Shown piece by piece: positions 61,638 to 64,000 of a DNA stretch of 64,000 bases; the stretch's first letter is position 1, and each line of letters starts with the position of its first letter. This stretch comes from Flavobacteriaceae bacterium. GTDB lineage: Bacteria > Bacteroidota > Bacteroidia > Flavobacteriales > Flavobacteriaceae. Both the position numbers and the translations under genes were made by a program. The stretch covers positions 28,167 through 92,166 of the forward strand of contig JABXIJ010000002.1 in assembly GCA_013373105.1 (NCBI GenBank), in the 5' to 3' direction. A model generated the notes under the pieces. The model searched no databases and had not been told where the DNA came from. It saw only the letters and a program-made list of their open reading frames with translations.

Positions 61638-64000
61638 ATGAAGTTTAGGCACTTATCTTTATTATTTTTTCTTTTATTATTTTCAAATGTTTATAGTCAA
61701 TTAAGTAAAAAACATTACATACCACCTTTAACTTCAGGTGATAATTTTGGAGAACAATTTATTTATATTTCTACTCCTAAAACGTTTAACGTAAGTTACA
61801 AAATTATTCCCATAGGAAAACCAGAATTAGCAAGTTATAGTGGAGTCGTTTCTAATGGTAGCCCAATTGAGCAAGCTATTTTAGATGAAAATGGAATTAC
61901 AGATGTTGATAGTGATACACAATTACATATCAATAGAAATAATATAAATGGTAATAAAATTGCTAATAAAGGATTTATCATAGAAGCTAGTGATGTAATT
62001 TATGTTTCTATTAGAGTTAGAAGCTCTACTTTATTTAATGGAATACCTGTTCACGCTGGTGCTCTTGTAAGTAAAGGGAGTTCAGCTTTAGGAACAGTAT
62101 TTAGGCTTGGTGGCATGGTTAATGAACCAGGTATTCCTGCTGAACACACTTCTTTTGGTTCTTTTATGGCAACTGAAGATAATACAACTGTCTTAATTTC
62201 AGGACTCCCAACTGGTTCTCAATATCCTACAGGCGACCCAATACCTAATTCAGTAACTCTAAATGAAGGTGAAAGCTTCATTATAGCTATGGGCGGAAAT
62301 GAAGATCCTGCTACATTATATGGGACATTATTAACTAGTGATAAACCAATAGTTGTTAATTCTGGTTCTGCACAAGGAAGTTTTGGCATAAATATGCCAA
62401 ATCAAGGTGGCCAAGATTATGGTTTTGACCAAATTGTTGGGGCTGATAAAATTGGTAATGAATACATTTTAGTAAGAGGAAGTGGTACTAATGAAGTTGA
62501 AAACGTCTTAGTTGTTGGTCATGAAGATAACACTGCAATAAATATAAATGGAAATTTTGTAACAAATATAAATGCAGGTGAATATCAAGTTATTGAAGGT
62601 GAAAGTTATGGCACTAATGGTAATATGTATGTTTCTACTTCAAAACCTGTGTTTGTATATCAAGGAATTGGAGGAACAGGAAGTAGAGCAAACCAAAGTT
62701 TATTCTTTGTCCCTCCATTAAGCTGTGAAAATAAAGGTAATGTAGATAATATTCCTTTTATTAACAGTATAAATAATGCAATATTTAATGGAACAGTTTC
62801 AATAGTAACAAATACTGGAGCTAATGTAGAAATTAATGGCCAACCAATTAATAATATTAATAATGTTTCTGGTCCTTTTAATGTTATAGGTAATAATAAC
62901 TATATAACTTATAAAGTTGGAGGCTTATCAGGAAATATTAAAGTAACTAGTGATCAAGAATTATACTGTGCTTATTTTAATGCAAATACATTTGCAACAA
63001 CTGGTGCTTTCTACTCAGGATTTCCAAATGCGCCACAAATAGAATTTAATGCTACAGTGCAAGCACTAGGTAATTGTGTTCCAAATGTTACGCTACAAAC
63101 ATCTGCAGACACCAACTTATTTGAATATAAATGGGAATATTTTGATGAAAACACCTCAACTTGGGTTCAAAAAGGTGAAATAAATAAACCATACAAACCA
63201 TTAGAAACCGAAACCGGTAGATATAGACTTGTAGCAAAAATAATATGTACTAACGAAGAATTACCACCATTTGAAGTACCTGTAAGTTTATGTCCAGACG
63301 ATTTTGATGGAGATTTAATTATAGACAATTTAGATGTAGATTTAGACAATGATGGAATTTTAAATTGTGATGAATCTTTAGGAAATGCAAATATTGATTT
63401 AACTGCTAGTGCCAGTCCAAGTATTATATTTCAAGATAGCTCAACTAATAGTGCAATAATCTCTGCAACACAGACTTCTACTCTAGTTACAAGTTCTTTT
63501 ACAGGTACAAATACTGGTAATTTTTTAGCAACTATAGAGCCTGATACTAGTGATTCAGATTTATTGTATCAATTAGATTTTACACAAAATGTAAATTTAA
63601 AATTTACACAAACTGCAGATGCTACTAATAACGACGATGTATTTTATATCATAAAAATTGGGCCAAATTCTAAAAATGTAACACTCTTAGATCCAGATGA
63701 TCAGGTGTTAGTAGACACCAATTTTGATGGTGCTTTTGATGGTAATGATGACCAATCAGCACAAATATCAGCCTCAGAAATCCGCTTTAAAATAAACCCA
63801 AGCTTTACCTCAGGTGCAGCAACGTATCAGTTTGTTGCAAATCAAGTAAATCAATTTTCGATTGAATTTAAATCAAATGGGTTATCAAACCCTACTACAT
63901 TTAGTGGTAATATTCAATTAACTTGCTTTTCAAAAGATTCTGATGGAGATGGAATTGAAGATGCTTTAGATTTAGATTCAGATAATGATGGAATTCCTGA
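61638..64000 (+). CDS. Large secreted protein, IgGFc-binding-like N-terminus plus TSP3-like acidic repeats; 3' truncated by window edge
   Basis: ATG at 61638: MKFRHLSLLFFLLLFSNVYSQLSKKHYIPPLTSGDNFGEQFIYISTP..., open through DSDGDGIEDALDLDSDNDGIP at the window end; not listed in the supplied ORF track. Confidence 0.85.
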   Translation, partial: MKFRHLSLLFFLLLFSNVYSQLSKKHYIPPLTSGDNFGEQFIYISTPKTFNVSYKIIPIGKPELASYSGVVSNGSPIEQAILDENGITDVDSDTQLHINRNNINGNKIANKGFIIEASDVIYVSIRVRSSTLFNGIPVHAGALVSKGSSALGTVFRLGGMVNEPGIPAEHTSFGSFMATEDNTTVLISGLPTGSQYPTGDPIPNSVTLNEGESFIIAMGGNEDPATLYGTLLTSDKPIVVNSGSAQGSFGINMPNQGGQDYGFDQIVGADKIGNEYILVRGSGTNEVENVLVVGHEDNTAININGNFVTNINAGEYQVIEGESYGTNGNMYVSTSKPVFVYQGIGGTGSRANQSLFFVPPLSCENKGNVDNIPFINSINNAIFNGTVSIVTNTGANVEINGQPINNINNVSGPFNVIGNNNYITYKVGGLSGNIKVTSDQELYCAYFNANTFATTGAFYSGFPNAPQIEFNATVQALGNCVPNVTLQTSADTNLFEYKWEYFDENTSTWVQKGEINKPYKPLETETGRYRLVAKIICTNEELPPFEVPVSLCPDDFDGDLIIDNLDVDLDNDGILNCDESLGNANIDLTASASPSIIFQDSSTNSAIISATQTSTLVTSSFTGTNTGNFLATIEPDTSDSDLLYQLDFTQNVNLKFTQTADATNNDDVFYIIKIGPNSKNVTLLDPDDQVLVDTNFDGAFDGNDDQSAQISASEIRFKINPSFTSGAATYQFVANQVNQFSIEFKSNGLSNPTTFSGNIQLTCFSKDSDGDGIEDALDLDSDNDGIP

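Noticed and set aside
63167-63349. 60-aa minus ORF near the window end
   Set aside because: Antisense to the large open secreted-protein frame starting at 61638.

Overview
The window is about 64 kb of AT-rich chromosome from a Bacteroidota, very likely a marine Flavobacteriaceae. This is inferred from ORF content, TAnnTTTG-type promoters and a T9SS-like sorting tail. Most of it is housekeeping: parC/parE, lysA, topB, gcvT, ychF, ferredoxin/acyl-CoA reductase/serC/serA, miaA, recG, purL, holA, Sua5, a two-component system, coaE, yajC, nusB, isochorismate synthase and ABC transporters. No rRNA, tRNA, CRISPR array or intact mobile element was recognised. The most unusual accessory locus is 21.1-27.0 kb. 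It encodes a secreted papain-like (C1) protease, then a secreted 1150-aa caspase-fold protein with four tandem ~178-aa LamG/DUF1080-like repeats, then a decayed ECF sigma/anti-sigma pair carrying three separable lesions. Three further genes look broken by single-base frameshifts: a beta-lactamase-family serine hydrolase (30.65 kb), a CheY-like receiver (40.75 kb) and a membrane sensor N-terminus (45.98 kb). A large secreted IgGFc-binding/TSP3-like protein (61638 to the window end) is absent from the supplied ORF track because it runs off the edge. All family assignments come from reading motifs; no database search was run.
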